From the NCBI GenBank assembly GCA_022510725.1, contig JAFLSW010000009.1:1-36236 (forward strand): a stretch of DNA of 36,236 bases, given 5' to 3'. The DNA comes from Lachnospiraceae bacterium. Lineage in GTDB: Bacteria > Bacillota > Clostridia > Lachnospirales > Lachnospiraceae. How positions within the stretch are numbered: the first letter of the stretch is position 1; every line of letters starts with the position of its first letter. A model generated the notes under the pieces. It searched no databases and was not told the DNA's origin. It saw nothing but the letters and a program-made list of their open reading frames with translations. This document shows, in pieces, positions 6,411 to 14,071 of this stretch. Made by a program: the position numbers and the translations under genes.

Positions 6411-7802
6411 TTATTCTACTTTTTGGATCGGTAAGGTAAATCGGTATTTGGGCTTGATGCTTTTTTCGGAAACAATGTCCTTATTGCGGTATATGCTTAA
6501 AAGCAATCCCACCAATACTCCGTTTACCAATGCATTCCACAACCCATAGGATAGGAAAGGCATGCTCATTTGAGCAAAAATACTAAAGATTCCTAAGTTG
6601 GTGATCAGATAGATCAGACCTTTTATGGTAAGGCTGGCTGTACAAGCTATACCCACTATAAAACCAAGCTGGTTTTTCTGGCGAAAGCTGGTGCGAAATG
6701 CCTTCCCGATAAAATAAAGGAACAGGCATATGACGAAAAGGGCAAACAGCCATCCAAAATAAGTGATCATAGCAGTTACGGCATAATCATTCTGCACTGC
6801 CGGCAATTCTCTGATGGGCGTGGTTCCGTTGCCAAGCCAGGCTGTCTGCTGTATTTGATCTCTGACTACAAATAGTTGATAGCCCCATTCTGCCTGACTT
6901 CCAAAAACAGACTTTAATCTGTCTGCCTGATAGTCCCTTAATATATGAAGGCTATCGTTAAAAAAGGCAGCCGCTACCAAAAGGCATGGAATGATCACAG
7001 CCGGGACCCATATGATCGCTAACCTGGCACCTTTCTTTTCACCGAACCAGCCTTTTAAGATAGCTGTTGTCATGACAACTAAAAAGACCGTTTCCATTTC
7101 CACCCGCGGAGAAATGGTGATGGAAGCCAAAGTACATGCCATTTCTGCCATAAGATAGAGAACAATACATTTAAATAATCCTTTTAGTCCTTTTCCCCTT
7201 TGCGAAAACACCACCGCGGCAAATAGCGGCACCATCAGTGTCAGATAATAATATCCGATTCTATAACTTCCGTTTATATAATATCTACCCTGACTGCCTA
7301 TAAAAATGCCATCAAAGATTATCAATGCCAAAAACAGCCACCAGGCAGCTATAGGGTGCTTACCCAAAAAGCTATAATCCAACAGACAGACAGCTACAAT
7401 CACAACTAAACTAAGAAATGTACAAAGAACAGCTCTTCCGATATAGGCTCTGACCACAGCAGCTATTTCTGCATCTAAGGCGCCTACAGGCGCCGTCTTA
7501 GCTCCTGACCAGACAATGGCAATCTGCACCAAAAGCCCTATCAAACTTAATACAACAGCCAAAGTCAACAGCCCCCATTGCATCTTGGGCCGGTGAATCC
7601 GATCCAGTGCCACTCCTGCTTCTATGGGATCGCCCATATCTGAAACCGCCTTTTGCAAAGCTTCCTCTTTTTCTACGCCTTCAGCTATGTAAGCATCCGC
7701 CTGATCCTCAATATGGTTTCTGATCTCTTCCACCACCATGGGACGGGCTTTGGGCGAGCGGATCTGGGATGAAAGAACGGTGAGGTAATCATGCATTTCC
7801 AT
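6411..7802 (-). CDS. FtsW/RodA/SpoVE-like membrane protein with permease prefix domain
   Basis: A 463-residue protein in two parts. Residues 1-72 are a soluble helical domain of the permease-prefix/DUF1700 type (PMVVEEIRNHIEDQADAYI, MGDPIEAGVALDRIHRP). Residues about 77-440 are roughly ten membrane helices of the SEDS glycan polymerase family. GYQLFV, then LPAVQNDYAVTA with the putative catalytic Asp339 (TDFIFA in classical FtsW), then MPFLSYGLWNALVNGVLVGLLLSI near the end match the FtsW/RodA core. The frame opens at 7823, but the ATG at 7802 has GGAGGTGA eight nt upstream and is preferred. It overlaps the padR 3' end by 14 nt. Function is probably envelope glycan synthesis under PadR control, but it could also be a non-catalytic relative. 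Confidence 0.82.
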   Translation of the reverse strand: MEMHDYLTVLSSQIRSPKARPMVVEEIRNHIEDQADAYIAEGVEKEEALQKAVSDMGDPIEAGVALDRIHRPKMQWGLLTLAVVLSLIGLLVQIAIVWSGAKTAPVGALDAEIAAVVRAYIGRAVLCTFLSLVVIVAVCLLDYSFLGKHPIAAWWLFLALIIFDGIFIGSQGRYYINGSYRIGYYYLTLMVPLFAAVVFSQRGKGLKGLFKCIVLYLMAEMACTLASITISPRVEMETVFLVVMTTAILKGWFGEKKGARLAIIWVPAVIIPCLLVAAAFFNDSLHILRDYQADRLKSVFGSQAEWGYQLFVVRDQIQQTAWLGNGTTPIRELPAVQNDYAVTAMITYFGWLFALFVICLFLYFIGKAFRTSFRQKNQLGFIVGIACTASLTIKGLIYLITNLGIFSIFAQMSMPFLSYGLWNALVNGVLVGLLLSIYRNKDIVSEKSIKPKYRFTLPIQKVE

Positions 7803-8130
7803 AAGCTTCACCTCCCATAACATTTGCCACTGCTTTGGTATATGTTTTCCATTCTTCTTGTTTGGATTTTAAGAAACCTTTCCCTTCTTTGGTAATCCCA
7901 TAATATTTTCTGAGCTTGCCTCCCGCTTCCTGTTCATAGACTGACAAATAGCCTTTTTCTTCCATAGAATGAAGCAAGGGATACAAAGTTCCTGCTTTTA
8001 AGGCAAAGACATTTTGCGATCGCTCCTGTAAGGTTTCGATCATCTCATATCCATACATATCCTTCTCGGACAGCAGACTTAAAAGCAGCATAGTCGTATT
8101 TCCTGATAAACTATTCTTTTCAGCTGGCAT
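7789..8130 (-). CDS. PadR family transcriptional regulator
   Basis: A 113-residue winged-helix regulator of the short PadR subfamily. It has the signature LLSLLSEKDMYGYEMIETL, followed by AGTLYPLLHSMEEKGYLSVYEQEAGGKLRKYYGIT, the recognition helix and wing (described here by its ends). The C-terminal dimer helix is short, as usual. PadR repressors usually control an adjacent membrane transporter or permease-prefix protein, as here, and respond to small molecules such as antibiotics or phenolics. It overlaps the FtsW-like gene, so the two form an operon. A long palindrome in the promoter suggests autoregulation. Confidence 0.94.
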   Translation of the reverse strand: MPAEKNSLSGNTTMLLLSLLSEKDMYGYEMIETLQERSQNVFALKAGTLYPLLHSMEEKGYLSVYEQEAGGKLRKYYGITKEGKGFLKSKQEEWKTYTKAVANVMGGEAYGNA

Positions 8131-8168
8131 CCTTATCTCCTCCTGACTTTTTCGTATTTCATAGCGCT

Positions 8169-8229
8169 ACTATATAGATAATCTATATATCGATTATCTA
8201 TATAGTATCAGAATACGATAATTTGTCAA
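8169..8229 (-). promoter_or_regulatory. padR promoter with 38-bp operator palindrome
   Basis: The minus strand has TTGACA (8224-8229), a 16-bp spacer and TACTAT (8202-8207) preceded by an extended TG motif. A perfect 15-bp inverted repeat, ACTATATAGATAATC with GATTATCTATATAGT, and an 8-bp spacer occupies 8169-8206. It covers the -10 and the start site, a natural repressor site. Confidence 0.85.
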
Positions 8230-8235
8230 GAGTTT

Positions 8236-8343
8236 TTATGCGGCTTCTTCCATATATTCTCGATAGTCTTCTTCGCTGGCAAAAAGCATATAATTTCCGT
8301 TTACCAATCCCATGTATCCATCTGTAACAAGATATCCTTTCAT
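8236..8343 (-). CDS. Small protein of unknown function, 35 residues
   Basis: A 35-residue ORF beginning MKGYLVTDGYMGLVNGNYML and ending FASEEDYREYMEEAA. It is acidic and rich in Tyr and Gly, with no membrane segment. Its pattern (GY-x-G-x-x-x-G-x-Y-x-L-F-x-S-E-x-D-Y) resembles short conserved proteins seen in other Clostridia, but I cannot name a family. ATG has GGGAGG upstream, followed by eight T's. That ribosome site forms the 3' arm of the terminator hairpin behind tyrS. No separate promoter was recognised, so expression may depend on read-through. Codon content and ribosome site favour a real gene. Confidence 0.6.
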   Translation of the reverse strand: MKGYLVTDGYMGLVNGNYMLFASEEDYREYMEEAA

Positions 8344-8405
8344 AAAAAAAACCTCCCTGTTAAACATAAGTCATATTTGATATGCCCTAAGTCTAACAGG
8401 AAGGT
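8344..8405 (-). terminator. Terminator of tyrS, overlapping a ribosome site
   Basis: On the minus strand, ACCTTCCTGTTA pairs with TAACAGGGAGGT (12 bp, one G-U). The loop is 31 nt and holds an inner CATAT-CAA-ATATG hairpin. Eight T's follow. The structure begins about 20 nt after the tyrS stop. GGGAGG in its 3' arm is also the only ribosome site for the small ORF. Confidence 0.65.
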
Positions 8406-8425
8406 AGTCCTATAAAACGGTCTTT

Positions 8426-9649
8426 CTACTGAATACAAACTCTGCGGAAGTTCTTTTTACCCCGCTTTACTACAATGCCGTCTCCCTCCAACTGTTCCTT
8501 GGAAAAAAGTGCTTTGATATCGGAGATCTTTTCGCCGTCTACACTGACGCCGCCTTGTTCTACCGCTCTTCTTCCTTCACTTCTGGAGGTAACCAGACCG
8601 GATTGTACCAAGATTGTCAAAATATCCGCATTGCCGTCTGTCAAATCTTCTGTTGTCAAAACAGAAGTGGGCATTTCTGCCGCATTGCCGCCGGCAAACA
8701 AAGCTCTGGAAGATTCCTGGGCTTTTGTGGCTTCCTCTTCACCATGGATCATCTTTGTCAGCTCATATGCAAGAATCTCCTTGGCTTCATTTAACTGGCT
8801 GCCTTCCCAGTCATCCATCTTTTCGATCTCTTCCATAGGCAGGAAGGTAAGCATCCGAATACATTTTAATACATCAGCATCTGCCACATTTCTCCAATAC
8901 TGATAGAACTCATAGGGTGAGGTCTTTTCCGGATCAAGCCATACTGCACCCTTCTGGGTCTTACCCATTTTCTTTCCTTCGGAGTTTAATAAGAGGGTAA
9001 TGGTCATAGCATAAGCATCCTTGCCCAGCTTCCGACGGATCAGCTCTGTACCCCCAAGCATATTGCTCCACTGATCATCTCCGCCAAACTGCATGTTACA
9101 GCCATATCTTTCATAGAGACAAAGGAAGTCATAGCTTTGCATGATCATGTAATTGAACTCCAAAAAGCTTAAGCCCTTTTCCATTCTCTGCTTATAGCAT
9201 TCTGCAGTCAGCATCCTGTTAACAGAAAAATGAGTGCCGATATCCCTGATAAATTCGATATAGTTCAGATCACGCAGCCACTCCGCATTGTTGACCATCA
9301 ATGCTTTCCCTTCAGAGAAGTCAATAAATTTGCTCATCTGCTTTTTAAAACATTCGCAGTTATGATCAATGGTTTCTGTTGTCATCATATTACGCATATC
9401 GCTTCTGCCGGAAGGATCCCCGATCATGCCGGTTCCTCCTCCGATCAGGGCAATCGGCTTATTTCCTGCCATCTGTAATCTCTTCATAAGGCAAAGCGCC
9501 ATAAAGTGTCCAACATGCAGACTGTCGGCAGTGGGATCAAAGCCGATATAAAAAACCGCTTTCCCGTTATTGATCAATTCCTTGATCTCTTCTTCATCGG
9601 TAAGCTGTGCCAACAGACCCCTTGCTTTCAACTCATCAAATACTGTCAT
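8426..9649 (-). CDS. tyrS: Tyrosine--tRNA ligase
   Basis: A 407-residue class I aminoacyl-tRNA synthetase that charges tRNA-Tyr in the cytoplasm. The HIGH motif appears as HVGH (residues 45-48), in [16 protein letters not shown]. The KMSKS loop is KMGKT (227-231). Tyrosine-pocket segments YIGFDPT, QSYDF and [10 protein letters not shown] are present. The C-terminal 60 residues form an S4-like RNA-binding domain ([19 protein letters not shown]). Length is normal for the bacterial TyrRS branch ending in S4. It starts 20 nt after a DtxR-family gene and shares its promoter; no T-box leader is present. Confidence 0.98.
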   Translation of the reverse strand: MTVFDELKARGLLAQLTDEEEIKELINNGKAVFYIGFDPTADSLHVGHFMALCLMKRLQMAGNKPIALIGGGTGMIGDPSGRSDMRNMMTTETIDHNCECFKKQMSKFIDFSEGKALMVNNAEWLRDLNYIEFIRDIGTHFSVNRMLTAECYKQRMEKGLSFLEFNYMIMQSYDFLCLYERYGCNMQFGGDDQWSNMLGGTELIRRKLGKDAYAMTITLLLNSEGKKMGKTQKGAVWLDPEKTSPYEFYQYWRNVADADVLKCIRMLTFLPMEEIEKMDDWEGSQLNEAKEILAYELTKMIHGEEEATKAQESSRALFAGGNAAEMPTSVLTTEDLTDGNADILTILVQSGLVTSRSEGRRAVEQGGVSVDGEKISDIKALFSKEQLEGDGIVVKRGKKNFRRVCIQ

Positions 9650-9669
9650 CTTCCTTTTCTCTCCTACCC

Positions 9670-10047
9670 TTACTCCTGATATTCATCTACCTGCTTGATA
9701 AACTTGCGGATTCCCCGATAAGTTTCGTCCTGGATAAAATGCTCCAGACGGCAGGCATCCTTTTCTGCCACAGTTTCCGAAACACCGGCAGTCATCATAA
9801 AGAATCTTGTCAGATCTTCATGTTTTTTTGCCAAATCCTGTGCCTTTTTCTTACCGGATGCAGTCAGTGTGATCTCACCATTTTTAGCGATCACAATAAC
9901 GGCTTCCTCTTTTAAGAGCCCCATGGCCCTGCTGACACTGGGCTTGGAAAATCCCAATGCCCTTGCTACATCCACGGAATGAACCGTGTTCCCCTGCTTC
10001 TGCAAGGCATAGATTGTTTCTAAGTAGTTTTCCCCTGATTCCTGCAT
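9670..10047 (-). CDS. DtxR/MntR family metal-dependent regulator
   Basis: A 125-residue repressor. The N-terminal winged helix is visible as [20 protein letters not shown] and [19 protein letters not shown]. The metal-binding and dimerisation part follows: [32 protein letters not shown], given here by its ends, with the typical Glu, Cys and His ligands (DACRLEHFI). No C-terminal SH3-like domain is present, as in MntR. The frame opens at 10146, but the ATG at 10047 follows GAGGAGA and starts the conserved domain. Metal could be Mn or Fe. It heads a two-gene operon with tyrS, and a palindrome overlaps its -10, suggesting autorepression. Confidence 0.9.
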   Translation of the reverse strand: MQESGENYLETIYALQKQGNTVHSVDVARALGFSKPSVSRAMGLLKEEAVIVIAKNGEITLTASGKKKAQDLAKKHEDLTRFFMMTAGVSETVAEKDACRLEHFIQDETYRGIRKFIKQVDEYQE

Positions 10048-10117
10048 ATGTATCTCTCCTCTTTTACTTTTGTGTGCAAAGCATTCTACTTTGCTATGTT
10101 TATATTGCCACACCATT

Positions 10118-10146
10118 ATGTTAGTGCTTGCTAACCCATTTGTCAA
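10118..10146 (-). promoter_or_regulatory. dtxR-tyrS promoter with operator-like palindrome
   Basis: The minus strand has TTGACA (10141-10146), a 17-bp spacer and TAACAT (10118-10123). An inverted repeat GTTAG-6-CTAAC (10120-10135) spans the -10 and spacer. Its TTAG/CTAA half-sites resemble the core of DtxR-family operators, so metal-dependent autorepression is likely. Confidence 0.72.
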
Positions 10147-10185
10147 ATATTCTTTTAATTTGGCAGAAATTGTCTGTATTTGATC

Positions 10186-10596
10186 TTATCCTATGATGAT
10201 CTTTTGAATCTCCGCCAATTCTTCCTGGGTCGCCTCCTTAGGATTTCCCATGATATGCTGACCATCATTTTCATATCTGGGAATCAAATGCAAATGAAAA
10301 TGCAGAACAGTCTGGCCGGCAGCTTCCCCATTATTCTGAAGCAGATTCAGTCCGTCTGCTTTCAGATTTTCTTTCATCTGTGCACCCAGTTTTTTTGCCA
10401 ACACCATAACTTTTGATGCCACATCCTCAGGCAGTTCAAACAAATTAGCTGCATGGGATTTTGGTAAGATCAAGGCATGTCCCTTTGTTACAGGTCCCAA
10501 ATCCAAGATCGCCCGAAAATCTTCATCCTCATAGATTGTTTTGGATGGAATTTCTCCTGCCGCGATCTTACAAAAAATACAGTTGTCCGCTTTCAT
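10186..10596 (-). CDS. HIT family protein (HINT-like nucleotide hydrolase)
   Basis: A 136-residue histidine triad protein. It has the N-terminal CIFCKIAAGEIPSKTIYEDE, the middle PVTKGHALILPKSH, and the triad HFHLHLIPRY near residue 100. HINT enzymes hydrolyse purine nucleoside phosphoramidates such as AMP-lysine adducts in the cytoplasm. Cys5 and Cys8 may bind zinc, as in many family members. It starts 3 nt after the flavodoxin-SCP2 gene, following GGAGGAG, and is the last gene of the long Tad operon. No convincing terminator follows before the dtxR promoter. Confidence 0.94.
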   Translation of the reverse strand: MKADNCIFCKIAAGEIPSKTIYEDEDFRAILDLGPVTKGHALILPKSHAANLFELPEDVASKVMVLAKKLGAQMKENLKADGLNLLQNNGEAAGQTVLHFHLHLIPRYENDGQHIMGNPKEATQEELAEIQKIIIG

Positions 10597-10599
10597 TGC

Positions 10600-11598
10600 C
10601 TACTCCTCCATAAAAACAAATAATTGATCTAACATCCTAAGCAACTTAAAATCCCCTTTGACCTTCATCGTACCTACACTCATAAAGGCTCTCTGGAAGG
10701 TCATTCTTCCCTGCAGGATCTCTTGTAAGGTATCCAAGTCTGTGCTGATAAGGACATCCGCCTCTCCCTCTTCGGCAAAGTCGCATTTCAATTCTTTATG
10801 CTCAATTTGAATAAACAGAGACTGTTTCTTTCCCTCTATTGTTATCTTATAAGAAACTTTATTCTCTCCTACCCCTTTAAAATGCTTACGGAATGCTTCT
10901 ACGAGTTTTGCATCTTCATCCTCATCCCGATCCAACATTCCCTGAAAGTAACTTGCCAATTCTTTAATATCCTCTTTCTGGGTCTGCACATAAGATTCGT
11001 TTGCCGCATATTGAGACAACTGCTCGGATTCCTGTGGTGTTAAGTTGATATTTTTATTAATCGCAACAGTTTTATTGACTGCCTGAATGCTGGCTGGGAA
11101 GCAGACGATCTTCTGATTGATGGTACGGTACATATTTTCCGCCATTCTCTCTATAATGCCATGGTAGCCTTTGTTATTTTCCAGCTCCGTTGTATCAGGA
11201 ATATACCCGCAAAGACCGCTACAGGGCTTTCCGCCTAAAATTTCCCATGCTGCAGAAAGATTCAATTGTGCATCCCGCTCACCATAAGTGGTACTCATAA
11301 CAATAGGGCACATATAAATGCTGCTGATCTTTTCTTTATCACCGTACAACCAACATGCATCTAAAAAGGTTTGCATATACCCACCGATCCCATACCACTC
11401 TACGGTAGTTGCCAGGACAATGCCATTGGCATTTTTTAATGTCTGGGGCAAAGTAGTAATATCATTCTTCATCTCTGCCAACATAAAGCGCTCTACTGTA
11501 ACATTCAGTTCCTCCAGCACTTCCTGCATTTTATTCACTACAAAAAGGGATGGATCATCAATCAACCCTCTTCCGCCATAATAAATGTTGATCTTCAT
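10600..11598 (-). CDS. Flavodoxin-fold protein fused to SCP2 sterol-binding-like domain
   Basis: A 332-residue two-domain protein. Residues 1-170 form a flavodoxin/NADPH-dependent FMN reductase-like fold: INIYYGGRG at the start, then ANGIVLATTVEWYGIGGYMQ as an FMN loop. Residues about 235-332 resemble the SCP2 hydrophobic-ligand domain (GEADVLISTDLDTLQEILQG, FMSVGTMKVKGDFKLL). A helical linker joins them. SCP2 domains bind lipids or acyl chains, so a lipid-linked redox role is conceivable but unproven. Its ATG overlaps the rhomboid stop as ATGA, and the HIT gene follows after 3 nt, so it is cotranscribed with the Tad genes. Confidence 0.78.
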   Translation of the reverse strand: MKINIYYGGRGLIDDPSLFVVNKMQEVLEELNVTVERFMLAEMKNDITTLPQTLKNANGIVLATTVEWYGIGGYMQTFLDACWLYGDKEKISSIYMCPIVMSTTYGERDAQLNLSAAWEILGGKPCSGLCGYIPDTTELENNKGYHGIIERMAENMYRTINQKIVCFPASIQAVNKTVAINKNINLTPQESEQLSQYAANESYVQTQKEDIKELASYFQGMLDRDEDEDAKLVEAFRKHFKGVGENKVSYKITIEGKKQSLFIQIEHKELKCDFAEEGEADVLISTDLDTLQEILQGRMTFQRAFMSVGTMKVKGDFKLLRMLDQLFVFMEE

Positions 11599-12656
11599 CG
11601 GATTTCCTCCTTCTTTTCTGGCCTGCTTTTCTTTCGATATAATAAAATCGCTGCCACAAAGCCGGTCAATACCCCGCCAAAATGAGCGGCATTATCTACA
11701 TGGGTACTCATCAAACCTCCGTACAATGTATAGAATATCAAAAATAATACTCTCATGAGGGAAAGCTCTGCCAGTTTTCCTTTATTGCGGATCAAGATCC
11801 AAATCAGCCCACCCATCATTCCAAAGACGGCTCCGCTGGCTCCAATGGAACCCACCGCCTCCAAGCCGTTTAGTATCTCCAGATGTTTCATATAAAGGGA
11901 CGCTGCCCCTCCGGCAATACCTGCTCCAAAATAGAGGATAAAATATTTAAAATGTCCCAGTTCTTTTTCCACAATATTTCCCAGAAAAAACAACATCAGC
12001 ATATTACTGACCAGATGAGACATATCTCCATGCAAAAACAGGCAGGTCAAAAACCGGTACCATTCTCCCTTTTGAAAAATGCCTTCATAACTTAAACTGC
12101 CATAATTATACAACACATCAGGTACTAATGTACAGAAAGTAAATACAAGTACATTTAGTACAAAAATCCCATGATTTACCAGAGGCTGAGATCGGAGGTT
12201 TCGTATGGGCTGACCATTTACTCCGTAAGCAACACTCTCTCCTGCCTGCTGTTCATCAAATTCCGCAGTTATCCAAGTTTCCAGCAGTTCTTTAAAACCA
12301 TAAAAATCTTCTGCTTTTCCTTCCGGAATCAAAAGCTGTTTTTGCTCTTTATCGATCACCCAAAAAAAGTATGACTGCCCTCCAAGAGCCAGTGCCCTTT
12401 CCTGATCGGTCGCAACCACCAGGGTCAAGCAGTGAACCTCTTCTGCTCCCTGGTCCACAAATCTCCAGGTCAGTTTCTGGGTCACATCATGGACTATATC
12501 CTGTGTAACATAAGGATTTTCTTCCATATCAACCAACTCGACCACACTGATAAAACCATTCTCCCGTTTAAAAAACACCGTAAACTCCGGAAGGTTGGTC
12601 AACATCTTCAAATATCCATTTTGCCCAAGATAATAAGAAATTTGCCTTTTCATCAT
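11595..12656 (-). CDS. Rhomboid family intramembrane serine protease
   Basis: A 353-residue membrane protease. Residues 1-160 are a soluble N-terminal domain of unknown role. The rhomboid core follows, with LFLHGDMSHLVSN (His209, His214, Asn218), the catalytic serine in GASGAVFG (Ser274) and the catalytic histidine in HVDNAAHFGG (His325). Rhomboids cleave single-pass membrane proteins within or near the transmembrane segment. It lies directly after the FHA protein and before the flavodoxin-SCP2 gene in the Tad operon. The ribosome site (AAAAAGAG) is weak and lies inside a hairpin. Two adjacent ATG codons are possible starts. The C-terminal tail is basic and acidic, and probably cytoplasmic. 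Confidence 0.93.
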   Translation of the reverse strand: MMKRQISYYLGQNGYLKMLTNLPEFTVFFKRENGFISVVELVDMEENPYVTQDIVHDVTQKLTWRFVDQGAEEVHCLTLVVATDQERALALGGQSYFFWVIDKEQKQLLIPEGKAEDFYGFKELLETWITAEFDEQQAGESVAYGVNGQPIRNLRSQPLVNHGIFVLNVLVFTFCTLVPDVLYNYGSLSYEGIFQKGEWYRFLTCLFLHGDMSHLVSNMLMLFFLGNIVEKELGHFKYFILYFGAGIAGGAASLYMKHLEILNGLEAVGSIGASGAVFGMMGGLIWILIRNKGKLAELSLMRVLFLIFYTLYGGLMSTHVDNAAHFGGVLTGFVAAILLYRKKSRPEKKEEIR

Positions 12657-12660
12657 CCAA

Positions 12661-12690
12661 TACTCTTTTTCAATCCTATTAAAAAGAGTA
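12661..12690 (-). promoter_or_regulatory. Hairpin covering the rhomboid ribosome site
   Basis: A perfect 10-bp inverted repeat (TACTCTTTTT with AAAAAGAGTA) with a 10-nt loop lies between the FHA gene and the rhomboid gene. On the mRNA the 3' arm carries the only purine-rich ribosome site (AAAAAGAG), 4 nt before the ATG. No T run follows, so it is not a terminator. Confidence 0.55.
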
Positions 12691-12715
12691 TCATTTTGCG
12701 AAAATCATGTCAATC

Positions 12716-14071
12716 TTAATGATAAGTAAAGGTAAGCCGGCCAAAAGCGATCTCATCCTCCGCTTCCAACATGGTAAGCTCATTGGGCTCCAAACGCACC
12801 CCATTTTTATATGTGCCGTTGGTACTGTTTAGATCTGTCAGATACACCACATCATCCCGCAAAGTAAATCTGGCATGAAGTCTGCTGACAGAATGGTCAT
12901 CCAATACAAAATCTGCCTGTTCCTTGTTTTTGCCTATTATAAAAGGAAATGAAGATAGATCAATCTGTTTTTTCCTTCCCTTTATCTTCCCTGTCAAGAT
13001 CCTTTGTTCCTGATAACAATTTTCTTCTATAAGGACAGTCTCCATAAGGACATCTGCCTTATCTTCCTTTTCTTCGGTTTCCTCCCTAAAGCACTCTCCT
13101 TCTTCTATCCATTCTTCCCGGATATCATCCTGTTTTTCCCATTGTTCTTTTAAGAAGTCCTCTTCCCCAACCGCATTTTCTTTTCTTCTCTTTTCCAGAC
13201 GATCCATAACGGAGAACAAAATAAAACCGCCAATAGACACGACACAAATACCAAGGCCTATTATGGATTCTTTTTTGCTCAAGATCGTCTGCATATCCAA
13301 TCCATAATGCCATGCACTGTAAAATAGTATGCCCAGACCACCTAAGCCCATCACAAAAAAGAACACGGTACGCATATATCTTCCGTAACCGGATTTCTTC
13401 TCTTCCTGCTTAAAATCTCTTTCTCCTATTACATCATGACCGCTTTGCTCTTCCATATCCGTCTGTATAGGATCCGGCTCTATTATAGACTCTTCGTAAA
13501 ATTCCATTTCATCCTTCGCAGTTCTTTCTTCTTTCAGATTCAATCTGGAAAGCGCCTCTGACAGATTTCCTTTCTCTTCTTTTACATATCGATAAAATTC
13601 ATAGGCAGATATAACGGCATCTTCCTCTTCCCTGGAGACTTTGTTAAGTAAATATTCTGCCAGACCGTAAGCTCTTTCTTCTGCCTTCTCTTCATCCGGG
13701 TAATACATAAAATACGGCATTCCATCTGCAGAACTTATATAAATGGATTCCGGTGTAAGAAAAAGACTGTCTTCTTCCAGCAGATACTCTTCCATGTTTT
13801 GAATGGTATCCAAAAGCCCCATAAGCAGACCTTTTAAATCCTTTTGAGCCATTCCTCTTTTTTCATAGATCAGATCAAGAGGCTGCTTTGCGCTGATATC
13901 ATAATACAACTCCTTTTCTCCATTAAAAACATGTTGTGAAACAGGAAGAAGACCTTTTATCTCATTCTCCCAGAGCATCTTCATGGAAAATCCATTCTGT
14001 TCTTTTTCTGCCGTTATTTCTTTTATTACCATATAACTTTTATGATTTTCTCTTTTATAACTTATATTCAT
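12716..14071 (-). CDS. DUF6382 and FHA domain membrane protein
   Basis: A 451-residue protein. Residues 1-180 are a DUF6382-type domain, whose middle (LEEDSLFLTPESIYIS, then GMPYFMYYPDEEK) recalls the EssB/YukC pseudokinase fold. Two membrane helices follow at about 235-255 and 268-288. A charged linker leads to a C-terminal FHA domain (375-451): FIIGKNKEQADFVLDDHSVS, RLHARF and NSTNGTYKNG. Gly, Arg/Ser-Arg-His and Asn residues for phosphothreonine binding are present. It overlaps the TadE stop as ATGA. It may sense a phosphoprotein or scaffold the Tad machine. No Ser/Thr kinase is encoded in the window. The pseudokinase idea is inference. Confidence 0.85.
   Translation of the reverse strand: MNISYKRENHKSYMVIKEITAEKEQNGFSMKMLWENEIKGLLPVSQHVFNGEKELYYDISAKQPLDLIYEKRGMAQKDLKGLLMGLLDTIQNMEEYLLEEDSLFLTPESIYISSADGMPYFMYYPDEEKAEERAYGLAEYLLNKVSREEEDAVISAYEFYRYVKEEKGNLSEALSRLNLKEERTAKDEMEFYEESIIEPDPIQTDMEEQSGHDVIGERDFKQEEKKSGYGRYMRTVFFFVMGLGGLGILFYSAWHYGLDMQTILSKKESIIGLGICVVSIGGFILFSVMDRLEKRRKENAVGEEDFLKEQWEKQDDIREEWIEEGECFREETEEKEDKADVLMETVLIEENCYQEQRILTGKIKGRKKQIDLSSFPFIIGKNKEQADFVLDDHSVSRLHARFTLRDDVVYLTDLNSTNGTYKNGVRLEPNELTMLEAEDEIAFGRLTFTYH

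Noticed and set aside
9650-9669. Possible T-box or other riboswitch ahead of tyrS
   Set aside because: The gap to the upstream gene is only 20 nt, too short for any such element.
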